A DNA stretch of 64,000 nucleotides from an uncultured SAR116 cluster alpha proteobacterium (GCA_902615995.1 CACMRF010000002.1:1-64000); one strand, 5' to 3'; shown: positions 39,133 through 47,850, numbered from the stretch's first letter. The notes: generated from the letters alone by a model not told the origin. Translations and numbers: made by a program.

Positions 39133-40941
39133 TCATCTCCCTATTGCATAACCTTGCATAAATCTTGGATTTGCAGCTGCTTTAAGAACTTTATTATCCA
39201 CAGATGCTGCTGTCATTCTTCCTAAAGACCAATCTGGTTCAACAGTAATATTATGCCCTCTATCTTTTAAATTTTTAATAGTATTTGCTGAAAATCTATT
39301 TTCTACAAATAGACTACCTATGTCAGTTTCTCTTGGAAAAAATGAATTTGGAAAATGAAATGTACTAAACCCAGGTGCATCAATAGATTCTTGCAAATTC
39401 AAACCAAAATGAACATGACGTAGAAAAAAGTGTAAAGACCACTGATCTTGTTGGTCTCCACCAGGCGTCCCAAAAACCATATATGGTTTGCCATCTTTAT
39501 AAGCAAAAGTTGGTGATAAGGTTGTTCTAGGTCTTTTTTTAGGAGCTAAAGATGCAGGTGATTTATTATCTAACCAAAACATTTGGCCTCTATTTGACAA
39601 GCAAAAGCCAAGATCAGGAATTATTGGAGAGCTCTGGAGCCAGCCTCCACTCGGAGTGGCTGTTACCATGTTACCCCACTGGTCAATGATATCAAAATGA
39701 GTTGTATCACCTGAAGTTTGTCCTTCAGAATTTGTTGTCAGGTCATCAAACTTTGCTACAGTTGGTTCTCCTATATCGTATTTTGAATTTGATTCTTCTG
39801 TTTCGCCTTTTTTTCTTACAATTACAGGACCACCAAAACCTTCTATTTTGCCTGGCATTACTTCTAAAGACGCTTTATCGTTAATAAGTTTTGCCCTTTC
39901 TATATTATATTCACGACTTAACAACTTATCTATTGGGACATTAACAAAATTAGGATCTCCATAAAATGCTTCTCTATCAGCAAAAGCTAGTTTAGTAGCT
40001 TCTGTAATAATATGAACAAATTCAGGAGAATTTTCATTGAATTTTGATAAATCAAAATTATCGAGAATTGCCAGTTGTTGAAGGAAGCAAGGTCCTTGAC
40101 CCCAGACATCAGTTTTAAAGATCTCATAATTTTTATATTTGAAAGATCTTGGTTTTTCTTCATGAGCCTGCCAACTAGCTAGGTCATTTCCATCCAGCAA
40201 TCCATTATGTTTTCTATTTGAAGTATCAATGAAGTGGTTGTTTTTACAAAAATTGTGAATACTTTCTGCAACAAAACCTGATTTCCAAATTTCTCTAGCT
40301 TTTTCTATTTGTTTTTCTCGGTTAGAAGAAAAAGAAGAGGAAGCATAAATTATTTTTTTGTATGTTTCACCCATTTTTTTATTTGAAAAAAAATCTCCAA
40401 TTTTAGGCAATTCTTTGTTTGGCAGGTAAATTTCAGCTGATGATTTCCAATCTTCTAAAAAAAGATTTTTCACTGATTTTATTGTATTTACTATATTCGG
40501 TACTAAAGGATAACCTTTTTGAGAGATAGACACTGCTGGCTCAAGAACCTCACTTAATTTCATTGATCCATGATTTAACAATAGTAGCATCCAAGCATCG
40601 AAAGCACCTGGAACAACAGCTGCTAAAAGACCACTTCCAGGGACAACATTCAAACCAAGTTTCTTGTAATAATCAATTGTTGCTTTTTGGGGAGCAACTC
40701 CTTGACCACAAATAACCTTTGGTAATTTATTTTTTTTTGAAAAAATTATGGGAACTTCTCCACCTGGACCGTTTAAATGTGGTTCTACAACTTGTAACGT
40801 AAATCCGGTAGCAACTGCGGCATCAAAAGCATTACCACCTTTTTCTAGAATTGACATACCAACTGTGGAAGCAATCCAATGTGTGCTCGTAACAACTCCA
40901 AAGTTACCTGTTATTTCAGGTCTAGTTGTGAAATTAAACAA
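39133..40941 (-). CDS. Gamma-glutamyltransferase-family Ntn-hydrolase
   Basis: 602 residues. The autoprocessing site is SGDTTHFDIIDQWGN, with Thr413 as the expected N-terminal nucleophile of the small subunit; GTPGGDQQDQW further on is the glycine-rich substrate loop. The N-terminus has no signal peptide, so it is probably cytoplasmic, unlike secreted GGT. It may act on glutathione or be an acylase- or oxamate-hydrolase-like relative. The start is TTG at 40941, supported by an AAGGA ribosome binding site and no nearby ATG. Divergent from tctC. Confidence 0.88.
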   Translation of the reverse strand: MFNFTTRPEITGNFGVVTSTHWIASTVGMSILEKGGNAFDAAVATGFTLQVVEPHLNGPGGEVPIIFSKKNKLPKVICGQGVAPQKATIDYYKKLGLNVVPGSGLLAAVVPGAFDAWMLLLLNHGSMKLSEVLEPAVSISQKGYPLVPNIVNTIKSVKNLFLEDWKSSAEIYLPNKELPKIGDFFSNKKMGETYKKIIYASSSFSSNREKQIEKAREIWKSGFVAESIHNFCKNNHFIDTSNRKHNGLLDGNDLASWQAHEEKPRSFKYKNYEIFKTDVWGQGPCFLQQLAILDNFDLSKFNENSPEFVHIITEATKLAFADREAFYGDPNFVNVPIDKLLSREYNIERAKLINDKASLEVMPGKIEGFGGPVIVRKKGETEESNSKYDIGEPTVAKFDDLTTNSEGQTSGDTTHFDIIDQWGNMVTATPSGGWLQSSPIIPDLGFCLSNRGQMFWLDNKSPASLAPKKRPRTTLSPTFAYKDGKPYMVFGTPGGDQQDQWSLHFFLRHVHFGLNLQESIDAPGFSTFHFPNSFFPRETDIGSLFVENRFSANTIKNLKDRGHNITVEPDWSLGRMTAASVDNKVLKAAANPRFMQGYAIGR

Positions 40942-40985
40942 AATTTATAATCCTTAGTTTGATATCGAGGTTTTTCTCTTAAAAA

Positions 40986-41014
40986 TTGACACAGCATCAA
41001 AATTTTATCAAGAT
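40986..41014 (+). promoter_or_regulatory. Candidate sigma-70 promoter of tctC
   Basis: A perfect TTGACA lies at 40986-40991 in the divergent gap between the Ntn-hydrolase gene and tctC. At 17-bp spacing the -10 position (41009-41014) reads CAAGAT, a poor match; GATTAT at 41012-41017 is slightly better but 20 bp away. The -35 is persuasive, the -10 is not. Confidence 0.35.
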
Positions 41015-41042
41015 TATTTAAACAATATATATGGAGAGATTA

Positions 41043-42017
41043 ATGAATTTTAAGAAAATGTTTAAATTAATAGTTGCTTCGACAGCTTTAATTTTCACAA
41101 CTATAGGTTTTTCGTATTCTGCAAATATGCCATGTGGTACCGCTAAATTGATAGTACCTTGGGGTGCTGGGGGTGGTACTGATGTAATTTTTAGACAAAT
41201 GGTTGATAAAATTAATAAAAATGGTGCAAAGCCTCAATTGCAAGTTGTAAATGTTGGAGGTCAAGGTGGAAATAAAGGTGCTAAACAAGCATCTAAGGCA
41301 AAGCCCGACGGATGTACATTATTTGCAATTCACCAAAGTGCAATTACAAGCTATTTCACAGGTCGAATTGATATAACGTGGGATGCATTTGAGACTATTT
41401 CTATGGTAACGTCCACACCTTCAATTATTGGTGCAAATGTTAACACACCTTATAATAATTTATCTGAACTTGTAGCAGCTGCAAAGAAAGCTCCTGGTAC
41501 TATAACTGCTGGTGGTACGTTTGGATCAACTAGTCAATTTGTTTTTCTTTTGCTTGAAGATGCAGCAGGTGTAAAATTTAAGCATGTTTCTTATGACGGA
41601 ACAAAGCAAAGGATGACTGCACTTCTTGCTGATAACATCAAACTTGGTGAGATTAACTTAGCTGCAGCTATTAAATTTATTAAGGCAGGAAAGTTAAAAG
41701 CACTTGGTGTAACTAATGATGCAAGGCTTGATCAAATACCAGATATTAAAACTGCTAAAGAACAAGGTGCAAATGTAATTTTTGCAGTTGAAAGAGGTGT
41801 AGTTGCTCCTAAAGGAACTTCACCCGAAATAGTTAAACACTACGCCAAAATGTTTGAGGGCGCAGCTATGGATAAAGAATTCAAAGCTGCTATGCATAAA
41901 AAAGGTATCTTAATTAATTATAAGGGACCTGAGGATTACAAAAAGCATTTCCAAGCAACTTATAACTACTGGAAACCAATTGCTAAGCAGGTTGGTGTAT
42001 ACAAAAGAAAAGACTAA
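41043..42017 (+). CDS. tctC: Tripartite tricarboxylate transporter substrate-binding protein TctC
   Basis: A 324-residue periplasmic binding protein. Signal peptide of about 25 residues (LIVASTALIFTTIGFSYSA), then LIVPWGAGGGTDVIFRQ, the N-terminal TctC motif, and NVGGQGGNKGAKQASKA. The ligand may be a carboxylate; TctC paralogues are diverse. The frame is open from 41031, but GGAGAG there is the ribosome binding site of the ATG at 41043. A strong hairpin terminator follows, so this gene is probably expressed more than tctBA. Confidence 0.93.
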   Translation: MNFKKMFKLIVASTALIFTTIGFSYSANMPCGTAKLIVPWGAGGGTDVIFRQMVDKINKNGAKPQLQVVNVGGQGGNKGAKQASKAKPDGCTLFAIHQSAITSYFTGRIDITWDAFETISMVTSTPSIIGANVNTPYNNLSELVAAAKKAPGTITAGGTFGSTSQFVFLLLEDAAGVKFKHVSYDGTKQRMTALLADNIKLGEINLAAAIKFIKAGKLKALGVTNDARLDQIPDIKTAKEQGANVIFAVERGVVAPKGTSPEIVKHYAKMFEGAAMDKEFKAAMHKKGILINYKGPEDYKKHFQATYNYWKPIAKQVGVYKRKD

Positions 42018-42027
42018 GTTAAATTAC

Positions 42028-42060
42028 AAAGAAGAGATAATTGATTGTCTCTTCTTTTTT
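42028..42060 (+). terminator. Intrinsic terminator between tctC and tctB
   Basis: A perfect 10-bp stem, AAAGAAGAGA (42028-42037) with TCTCTTCTTT (42048-42057), and a 10-nt loop, run into a continuous T tract to 42060. It starts 11 bp after the tctC stop and ends 15 bp before the tctB ATG. It should end most transcripts after tctC and allow partial read-through into tctBA. Confidence 0.75.
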
Positions 42061-42075
42061 CTTATACACAAAATA

Positions 42076-42558
42076 ATGAAAATTAACAAAGATACAATTG
42101 TTTCAATATTTCTTTTGATCTTCTGCGGTATAATGATCAACAGCAGTTATTATATTGAAGATCCAGGATATCAAGGTATGAAAGCAAGCTATTGGCCTAG
42201 GATAATTTTGTGGCTTTTATCTATTATGTCACTTGTAATGCTGGTAAAGTCTTTTGCAAATAAAGTTAATAGCATTAATGCAAGATCATTTTCACAAATT
42301 AATTATATGCAATTTAAAAACGCTTTAATTTGTTTTGGCATGTTTATATTTTTTCTAACATTTTTAGAATATTTAGGAATGCTACTAGGTGGTATTTTAT
42401 TTGTATTTGGTTTATTAACTTTTTTAGGTGGATTTTCTATAAAAAAGTCAACTAATCATTTAATAATTTCGGTAGTTACGATAGGTGTGATGTGGTCTAT
42501 TTTTACTTTTGGTTTGAAGGTTATTCTTCCAGAAGGTGAACTAATAAGAATTTGGTAA
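42076..42558 (+). CDS. tctB: Tripartite tricarboxylate transporter small membrane subunit TctB
   Basis: A 160-residue protein with four hydrophobic helices, the TctB layout: an N-terminal helix (TIVSIFLLIFCGIMI), the conserved AGYW-like region here as KASYWPRIILWLL, and two later helices. The frame extends back into tctC, but the ATG at 42076 gives the family start MKINKDT. It lies 4 bp upstream of tctA, so tctB and tctA are co-translated. Confidence 0.88.
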   Translation: MKINKDTIVSIFLLIFCGIMINSSYYIEDPGYQGMKASYWPRIILWLLSIMSLVMLVKSFANKVNSINARSFSQINYMQFKNALICFGMFIFFLTFLEYLGMLLGGILFVFGLLTFLGGFSIKKSTNHLIISVVTIGVMWSIFTFGLKVILPEGELIRIW

Positions 42559-42562
42559 GAAT

Positions 42563-44215
42563 ATGATAGATGTAATTCTACAAGCATTTGCAAGTATAGT
42601 TTTTGATCCGGTTACTTTAGGATTGATGTTAGTTGGCACTTTAGCTGGTATATTGGCTGGAGCAATTCCTGGCTTTACAATTGCAATGGGTGTAATTTTA
42701 ACACTTCCATTTACTTTTGGAATGACTGCCATTCAAGGCTTAGCAACAATGTTAGGTGTTTTTGTAGGAGGTTTTTCTGGGGGTTTAATGTCATGTATGT
42801 TAACTGGAATACCTGGAACCCCATCATCGGTAGCTACAACTTTTGATGGATTTCCCTTAGTAAGATCAGGAAAACCAGGATTAGCTCTAGGATTAGGTTT
42901 ATGGTCTTCTTTCTTTGGTGGAATGATAAGTGCAGTTATATTGGTTGCTTTAGCACCTCAGCTGGCATTTTTAGGGTTAGAATTTGGGCCTTGGGATTAT
43001 TTTTCTCTAATCATTTTTGCATTAACAATTACTGTTAGCTTGTCCGGTGGAAATATTGTAAAAGGACTTATTGCAGGGCTTTTAGGATTATTTGCTGCAA
43101 CAGTTGGAGAAGACGAAATCAATGGTGTAGCCCGTTTTACATTTGGGTTTGATGAATTCAAACAAGGATTTGCATTTTTACCAGTCTTAATTGGTTTATT
43201 TGCATTTTCTCAACTCTTAACTGATGTAGAGGACGACAAAAGAGCAAAGAGTCCGTTGATGGAAAAATCTGGAACTTTAGTGAGGGTAGAGCACAGGCAA
43301 GCAATTGCAATTATTTTTAAAAGATGGATAAATTTATTTAGATCAAGTTTTATAGGAATCTTTACTGGTATTTTACCTGCTGCAGGGGGGTCTATTTCAA
43401 ACATATTAGCTTATGATCAAGCAAAAAAAGCATCTAAAAGAAGGGCTAATTTCGGAAAAGGTGAATATGATGGTATTGTTGCACCTGAAGCAGCTAATAA
43501 TGCAACAGCGGGAGGTGCACTTATAATGATGATGGCACTTGGTATACCCGGTGATATTGTTACAGCTGTAATGCTTGGCGCATTAATGATACATAATATT
43601 ATACCTGGCCCAACTTTTATACAAGATGAGCCACTCTTAGCATATGGCGTATTCATAGCTTTTTTTGTTGCCCATTTTTTCATGGTTGGTCTTCAAGCTT
43701 TTTCGTTAAGAATATTTTTGTTAGTAACAAAAATACCAATGTATGTATTAGCATCAGTAATATTAGCATATTGTGCCATTGGTGTTTTTGCTTTACATAA
43801 TGTTGTTTTCGATATTTGGGTGATGTTCTTTTTTGGTATAATTGGTTACTTCATGAAAAAATTAGGTTTTCCTCTAGCTCCAATGATCTTAGGAGTTGTT
43901 CTAGGTAAATTAGCTGAGTTAAATTTAGCAAGAGCCACAGGGATCAGTGATGATTTATTTTTATTTTTTCTGCGACCTTGGTCACTATTTTTTTTAATAA
44001 TGGCAGTGATTTCTGTTATTTTTCCATTCTATCAAGATGCAGAAAAAGGCTCAAAGTTTTCAAATATTTATGTTCCAGCTTCAGTATTTGCTTTATCTGT
44101 TCCATTATTCTTTATGGAAAGTGTCACAAGATTAATAATAGCATTGATAATGGTCGGAATAAGTTTTTATTTTGTTTATAAATCATTTATCAAAAACAAA
44201 CTTTTAACAAATTAA
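42563..44215 (+). CDS. tctA: Tripartite tricarboxylate transporter large permease TctA
   Basis: A 550-residue polytopic protein with about 12 helices. Family motifs include LVGTLAGILAGAIPGFT, SCMLTGIPGTPSSVATTFDG, GLMLGVFVGGFSGG-type glycine runs, IFTGILPAAGGSISN and the EAANNATAGGALIMM signature. It couples solute uptake to an ion gradient with TctC delivering the ligand. It is convergent with the SDR gene, with a 1-bp gap. Confidence 0.95.
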   Translation: MIDVILQAFASIVFDPVTLGLMLVGTLAGILAGAIPGFTIAMGVILTLPFTFGMTAIQGLATMLGVFVGGFSGGLMSCMLTGIPGTPSSVATTFDGFPLVRSGKPGLALGLGLWSSFFGGMISAVILVALAPQLAFLGLEFGPWDYFSLIIFALTITVSLSGGNIVKGLIAGLLGLFAATVGEDEINGVARFTFGFDEFKQGFAFLPVLIGLFAFSQLLTDVEDDKRAKSPLMEKSGTLVRVEHRQAIAIIFKRWINLFRSSFIGIFTGILPAAGGSISNILAYDQAKKASKRRANFGKGEYDGIVAPEAANNATAGGALIMMMALGIPGDIVTAVMLGALMIHNIIPGPTFIQDEPLLAYGVFIAFFVAHFFMVGLQAFSLRIFLLVTKIPMYVLASVILAYCAIGVFALHNVVFDIWVMFFFGIIGYFMKKLGFPLAPMILGVVLGKLAELNLARATGISDDLFLFFLRPWSLFFLIMAVISVIFPFYQDAEKGSKFSNIYVPASVFALSVPLFFMESVTRLIIALIMVGISFYFVYKSFIKNKLLTN

Positions 44216-44216
44216 A

Positions 44217-45050
44217 TTATAGGTACTTGGAAGATAATTCTAAACTTTTATTCCAAAGCTTATCGGCGTTAACTTTACTCATAGAAAAGTTTGATGAAGG
44301 CGACAACTGACTTTTATAGAAATACTCTCCAGTTATTTTTTCATGTGTTTCAATTAAGTATAATAAAGTTTCAGTACCTTCATTGATATTTATTCCACCA
44401 AATTTCATGGCCAATTTTATGCCTAATTTTATAACATAATTATTATTGCTACCAAAATTAGTTTGAACAAAACCTGGATGAAGGCAATTTACATTTATTT
44501 CATCTTTTTTTAATATTTGGCTTAATTTTTTTGTAAATAATATATTACATAGCTTAGATTTTTTATAAGCAATCCACCCATTATAATTTTTTGTCATTTG
44601 AAGATCATCGAAATCTAAATTTACTCCCCAATGTGCACCGCTCGCAACATTAATTATTTTAGAGTTTTTTTTAATTAAGTTATTCTTGATAACAAAATGT
44701 GTGAAAAGAAAATACCCCAAATGATTTAATGCAAATGTTTTTTCTATTTTTTCTTTAGAGAGAGATTTATTGAAAAAAACAGCTCCTGCATTATTGACTA
44801 ATATGTCAAGTTTTGAAAACTTATTAACCTTAAAAAAATTATTAATTTCCCCTAAACTTGATAAATCACATTTTAAAAATGAAATATTTTTGTTATTCGA
44901 AATTTCTCTAAGCTTTCTGAGTGCAAGCTCTCCTTTATTTATGTTATTTCCAATTAAAACTAAATTATTTTCTGGGTTCTTGACTAAAGTTTTTGCAGCA
45001 TTAAAACCTATGCCACTTGTTCCTCCTGTAATTAAAATATTTTTTTTCAT
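44217..45050 (-). CDS. Short-chain dehydrogenase/reductase
   Basis: 277 residues: TGGTSGIG cofactor motif near residue 8, LDILVNNAG, a Ser in INVASGAHWG and YKKSKLCN with the catalytic Tyr-x3-Lys, then LHPGFVQTNF. The pattern resembles retinol-dehydrogenase-type SDRs. The substrate is unknown. Its start overlaps the thiE end by 4 bp, so it may be co-expressed with thiamine salvage by position only. Confidence 0.88.
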   Translation of the reverse strand: MKKNILITGGTSGIGFNAAKTLVKNPENNLVLIGNNINKGELALRKLREISNNKNISFLKCDLSSLGEINNFFKVNKFSKLDILVNNAGAVFFNKSLSKEKIEKTFALNHLGYFLFTHFVIKNNLIKKNSKIINVASGAHWGVNLDFDDLQMTKNYNGWIAYKKSKLCNILFTKKLSQILKKDEINVNCLHPGFVQTNFGSNNNYVIKLGIKLAMKFGGININEGTETLLYLIETHEKITGEYFYKSQLSPSSNFSMSKVNADKLWNKSLELSSKYL

Positions 45051-45703
45051 TTTGCTAATTTTTTAAATTCCTTAAATTTTTTTTCAGGATCAATACTATT
45101 AAAAATTTCAGATATCATTGCAAACCCTGAAACACCCATTGACTTAAGCTTATTAATGTTTTTTAGTTTTATACCACCTATGGCTACAACAGGTATATCT
45201 ACTTTTTTTATAATTTCTTCTAATATTAATTCACCTATTGCATTTGATGCATCAGCCTTGCTTTCAGTAGGAAAAATAGGGCCAACACCAATATAATTTA
45301 TAAAATTAGGAATATTTTGAATTTGACCCAAGTCAGTGATTGATAAACCAATCTTTACTTTACTACTAATTCGATTTTTTGCTAGTTCAGGGTTCATGTC
45401 ATTTTGTCCTATATGTAAAATATCAACATCATTAATAAGTTTTTTGACTACTTGTACATTGTCATTAATACAAAGCTTACAACTTGTATTTTTTAATACC
45501 TGTACTATTTCCTTCGCAAGTTTTAAAAAATCAGTATCACTTGAGTTTTTAAATCTAAGTTGAAATACATCTAATCCTAAAGATGAAAAAAGACTGACAA
45601 ATCTAACCAAAGCTTCACTTTTGGTTTCAGAGGGTAATAGGTGCCTTTCTTGAATATTTTCAGGCCCTCCAATTACATATGTATTAAGTTTAAATGAGTT
45701 CAA
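45047..45703 (-). CDS. thiE: Thiamine phosphate synthase ThiE
   Basis: Joins hydroxymethylpyrimidine pyrophosphate and thiazole phosphate to make thiamine phosphate. The 218-residue TIM barrel has LQLRFK-type (VFQLRFKN) N-terminal strand, INDNVQVVKK, LHIGQND, YIGVGPIFPTESK and VVAIGGIKLKNI motifs, all ThiE-like. The start appears to be TTG at 45703, overlapping thiM by 14 bp; no ATG fits. Under the control of the TPP riboswitch upstream of thiM. Confidence 0.87.
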   Translation of the reverse strand: MNSFKLNTYVIGGPENIQERHLLPSETKSEALVRFVSLFSSLGLDVFQLRFKNSSDTDFLKLAKEIVQVLKNTSCKLCINDNVQVVKKLINDVDILHIGQNDMNPELAKNRISSKVKIGLSITDLGQIQNIPNFINYIGVGPIFPTESKADASNAIGELILEEIIKKVDIPVVAIGGIKLKNINKLKSMGVSGFAMISEIFNSIDPEKKFKEFKKLAK

Positions 45704-46508
45704 TTTTTATATTTTTTTCAACTTCATCAGTTGTTAAATTATAAATAGTATCCACTAATTCTGTTCTCAATGAGGCCGGACCTCTTGCCGAATTTGACGC
45801 TTTTTCAGATGCAACTGAATATATTCCTAACATATTAGCAGTAGAAACTAAATTATTTTGATTACTTGTTAATGCTGCACCTATAAGACATGTAAGGGCA
45901 CACCCAGTTGCAGTTATTTTTGTCATCATTTCATTTCCCCCATGAATAGCATAAACTTTTGAACCGTTGGTTGCATAGTCAACTTCGCCGGTAACAGCTA
46001 CTATTATATCATATTCGTTTGAAATTTTAATTGCAGCATCTAAGGCCTCATTTGAAGATGACGTGCTGTCAACTCCTTTTCCACTATTTGAAATACCAGA
46101 TATTGAAATAATTTCAGACCCATTGCCTCTCAAAACTGTTGGTTTTAAAGATAATAATTCTTTAGCATTTTTACTTCTAAAATCACTTGCACCTGCACCT
46201 ACAGGGTCTAAAACCCAAGGTATGCCATGCAATTTTGCTTCATTTACTACTTCAATTGCACATTTTTGCCAATATTGATCAAAGGTTCCAATATTTATAG
46301 TTAAAGCACCGTTAATTGCTTTAGATAGATTTGCAAAAGATTTGGCTTCCTCAATTGCGTGAGCCATCGCAGGGGATGCCCCAATTGATAACAAAATGTT
46401 TGCAGCTATATCCATAGAAACAAAGTTACTTATATTCCAAACCAATGGTGATTTTGTTTTAATTTCTTTAAGTAAGTTTCCTGCATTAGTATCTTTTAAA
46501 TAATTCAT
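45690..46508 (-). CDS. thiM: Hydroxyethylthiazole kinase ThiM
   Basis: Salvage kinase phosphorylating the thiazole moiety. The 272-residue ribokinase-like protein shows SPLVWNISNFVSMDIAAN, GASPAMAHA, WVLDPVGAGAS and the ATP/catalytic region ITATGCALTCLIGAAL. A TPP riboswitch precedes it directly. With thiE it makes a thiazole salvage pair; de novo genes (thiC, thiG, thiD) are not in the window. Confidence 0.95.
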   Translation of the reverse strand: MNYLKDTNAGNLLKEIKTKSPLVWNISNFVSMDIAANILLSIGASPAMAHAIEEAKSFANLSKAINGALTINIGTFDQYWQKCAIEVVNEAKLHGIPWVLDPVGAGASDFRSKNAKELLSLKPTVLRGNGSEIISISGISNSGKGVDSTSSSNEALDAAIKISNEYDIIVAVTGEVDYATNGSKVYAIHGGNEMMTKITATGCALTCLIGAALTSNQNNLVSTANMLGIYSVASEKASNSARGPASLRTELVDTIYNLTTDEVEKNIKIELI

Positions 46509-46510
46509 AC

Positions 46511-46583
46511 TCTCCCTCCGCCAGTATTATCTAGATCAGGTTATAAGGGTATCTCTCAGCTTATCATATAAGCACCCCTGTTA
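46511..46583 (-). promoter_or_regulatory. TPP riboswitch (THI element) upstream of thiM
   Basis: On the minus strand the leader reads CAGGGGTGCT, then GCTGAGAGATACCC, AACCTGATCTAGATAATACT and GGCGGAGGGA, the conserved core of the TPP riboswitch in order and spacing. The 3' part, GGAGGGAG, ends a few bases before the thiM ATG at 46508 and also serves as the ribosome binding site, so TPP binding should block translation directly. Confidence 0.95.
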
Positions 46584-46595
46584 TTTGTATTTATA

Positions 46596-46608
46596 ATTAT
46601 ATATTATA
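46596..46608 (-). promoter_or_regulatory. Candidate -10 region of the thiM-thiE transcript
   Basis: Two overlapping TATAAT hexamers occur on the minus strand (46601-46596 and 46608-46603), about 13-20 bp before the riboswitch core, the right place for its promoter. No good -35 hexamer is seen upstream. The rest of the 191-bp gap up to 46699 shows nothing else except the start region of the next plus-strand gene. Confidence 0.4.
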
Positions 46609-46699
46609 GAAGTTTTTAATCTACATTATTTTAACTTTAATTATGGTTACTTCTTGTTTTTTTATGTTATTTATTCTCTTATATAAATGAGGAAATTTT

Positions 46700-47494
46700 A
46701 TGATAATTAATCATGGAGTAAGAGGATCAATACCTACTTCAGGGCCTTTTACGGTCAAATATGGTGGCTCAACACCTTGTGTGGAAATTCTTACAAAAAA
46801 TGTTCAGATTATATTTGACTGCGGTAGTGGGTTTTCTAAAGTTAAAATCAACGATACGAAACCAACAATAATTTTATTATCTCATTTTCATCATGATCAT
46901 CTTCAAGGTTTACCATTTAATCCAACTTTATATTCCTCAAAAGAACCAATTTTAGTTGCCTGCGCTCACAAATCAAAGCTCGAAACAAAAAAAATTATAA
47001 AGCAAAGTTTTTCACCCCCATTTTTCCCTTTTGATTTATTAAATTTGACCAACAACTTAAAAGTTGTTGAATTTAAAGATATAGTATCTGAATTTAAAGT
47101 ACATAATTTTTCTTCTTTTAGCTTGATTCATCCAGGGGAGTCTTCTGGATATAGTTTAAATGACCAAGATATAAAGTTTTGTTATCTTTTAGATAATGAA
47201 TTTCATAAAACTCAAAAAAATGATTTAATTAAATTTTGTGAGAATTCTGACTTAATAATATGGGATGGAATGTTTACAGAAGATGAATTAAAAACAAAAA
47301 AAGGTTGGGGTCACTCTTCAATTGAACAAGGTTTAAAGTTTGCAGAAGATTTAGACTTAAAAAAATTAATAATTTCACATCATGCACCAGATAGGACTGA
47401 TGAACAAATTGAAAAAATTAGTGCTAAATATAAAAATTCTAATTTAATTTTTGCTCAAGAAAATAAGGAGATTAGTTTTTATGGAAAAACTTGA
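46700..47494 (+). CDS. Metallo-beta-lactamase-fold hydrolase
   Basis: 264 residues with the MBL metal motif SHFHHDHLQG (His62, His64, Asp66, His67), further metal ligands in LIHPGESSGY, LLDNEF and WDGMFTEDE, and a final ISHHAPDRTD. It resembles phosphodiesterase-like members of the fold (RNase Z/PhnP-like), including the short glycine-rich N-terminus GVRGSIPTSG. A GAGGA site precedes the ATG. It overlaps the next, cyclic-nucleotide-binding gene by 14 bp, suggesting linked function in nucleotide signalling, though this is inference. Confidence 0.85.
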   Translation: MIINHGVRGSIPTSGPFTVKYGGSTPCVEILTKNVQIIFDCGSGFSKVKINDTKPTIILLSHFHHDHLQGLPFNPTLYSSKEPILVACAHKSKLETKKIIKQSFSPPFFPFDLLNLTNNLKVVEFKDIVSEFKVHNFSSFSLIHPGESSGYSLNDQDIKFCYLLDNEFHKTQKNDLIKFCENSDLIIWDGMFTEDELKTKKGWGHSSIEQGLKFAEDLDLKKLIISHHAPDRTDEQIEKISAKYKNSNLIFAQENKEISFYGKT

Positions 47495-47819
47495 TTTTAA
47501 TGAGAACCAAAGTGTATTTAAAGTAGGAGAAAGTTCTGATAAAATGTTTTTGCTAGTAAAAGGAAAAGTTGGAATTTTCTTGCCCAAAAATGAGACAAAT
47601 GATGCAGATTTTTTTGTTGAAGAAAATGAATTATTTGGTGAGATGGGTATTATTGATAATGAACTTCGATCGGCCTCTGCAAGGTGTGTTACTCAAAGTA
47701 CTATCATTGCTATTACAAAAAAAGAATTTGATGAACAAGTTAATTCATCAAATATATTTGTTAAGGCTTGTTTGGCAGCATTATCTCATAGATTAAGACA
47801 AGCGAATAAAAAGCTTTAA
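47481..47819 (+). CDS. Stand-alone cyclic nucleotide-binding domain protein
   Basis: 112 residues forming one CRP-like cNMP-binding domain and nothing else: MFLLVKGKVGIF beta roll, then the phosphate-binding cassette LFGEMGIIDNELRSASARC, with the conserved Gly-Glu and Arg-Ser, and a C-terminal helix ending SHRLRQANKKL. There is no DNA-binding helix-turn-helix. The ATG at 47481 overlaps the MBL gene by 14 bp and gives the natural domain start; the frame is open from 47451. Confidence 0.85.
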   Translation: MEKLDFNENQSVFKVGESSDKMFLLVKGKVGIFLPKNETNDADFFVEENELFGEMGIIDNELRSASARCVTQSTIIAITKKEFDEQVNSSNIFVKACLAALSHRLRQANKKL

Positions 47820-47829
47820 ATTATAACAA

Positions 47830-47850
47830 TATAAAAATTGAATTTTTATA
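47830..47850. terminator. AT-only palindrome in a convergent gap, possible weak bidirectional terminator
   Basis: TATAAAAATT and AATTTTTATA are perfect inverted arms around a single G, in the 58-bp gap between the convergent cNMP-binding and dioxygenase genes. As RNA it would form an AU-only hairpin with a T tract on either strand. The position suits a terminator; the lack of G-C pairs makes it weak. Confidence 0.3.

Noticed and set aside
42062-42070. Perfect DnaA box TTATACACA
   Set aside because: It is a single copy between tctC and tctB, with no neighbouring boxes or AT-rich unwinding region; one match is expected by chance in AT-rich DNA of this length.
41980-42075. Longer N-terminus for tctB reaching into tctC
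   Set aside because: The extra 32 residues would span the terminator hairpin and do not resemble TctB; the ATG at 42076 gives the family start.
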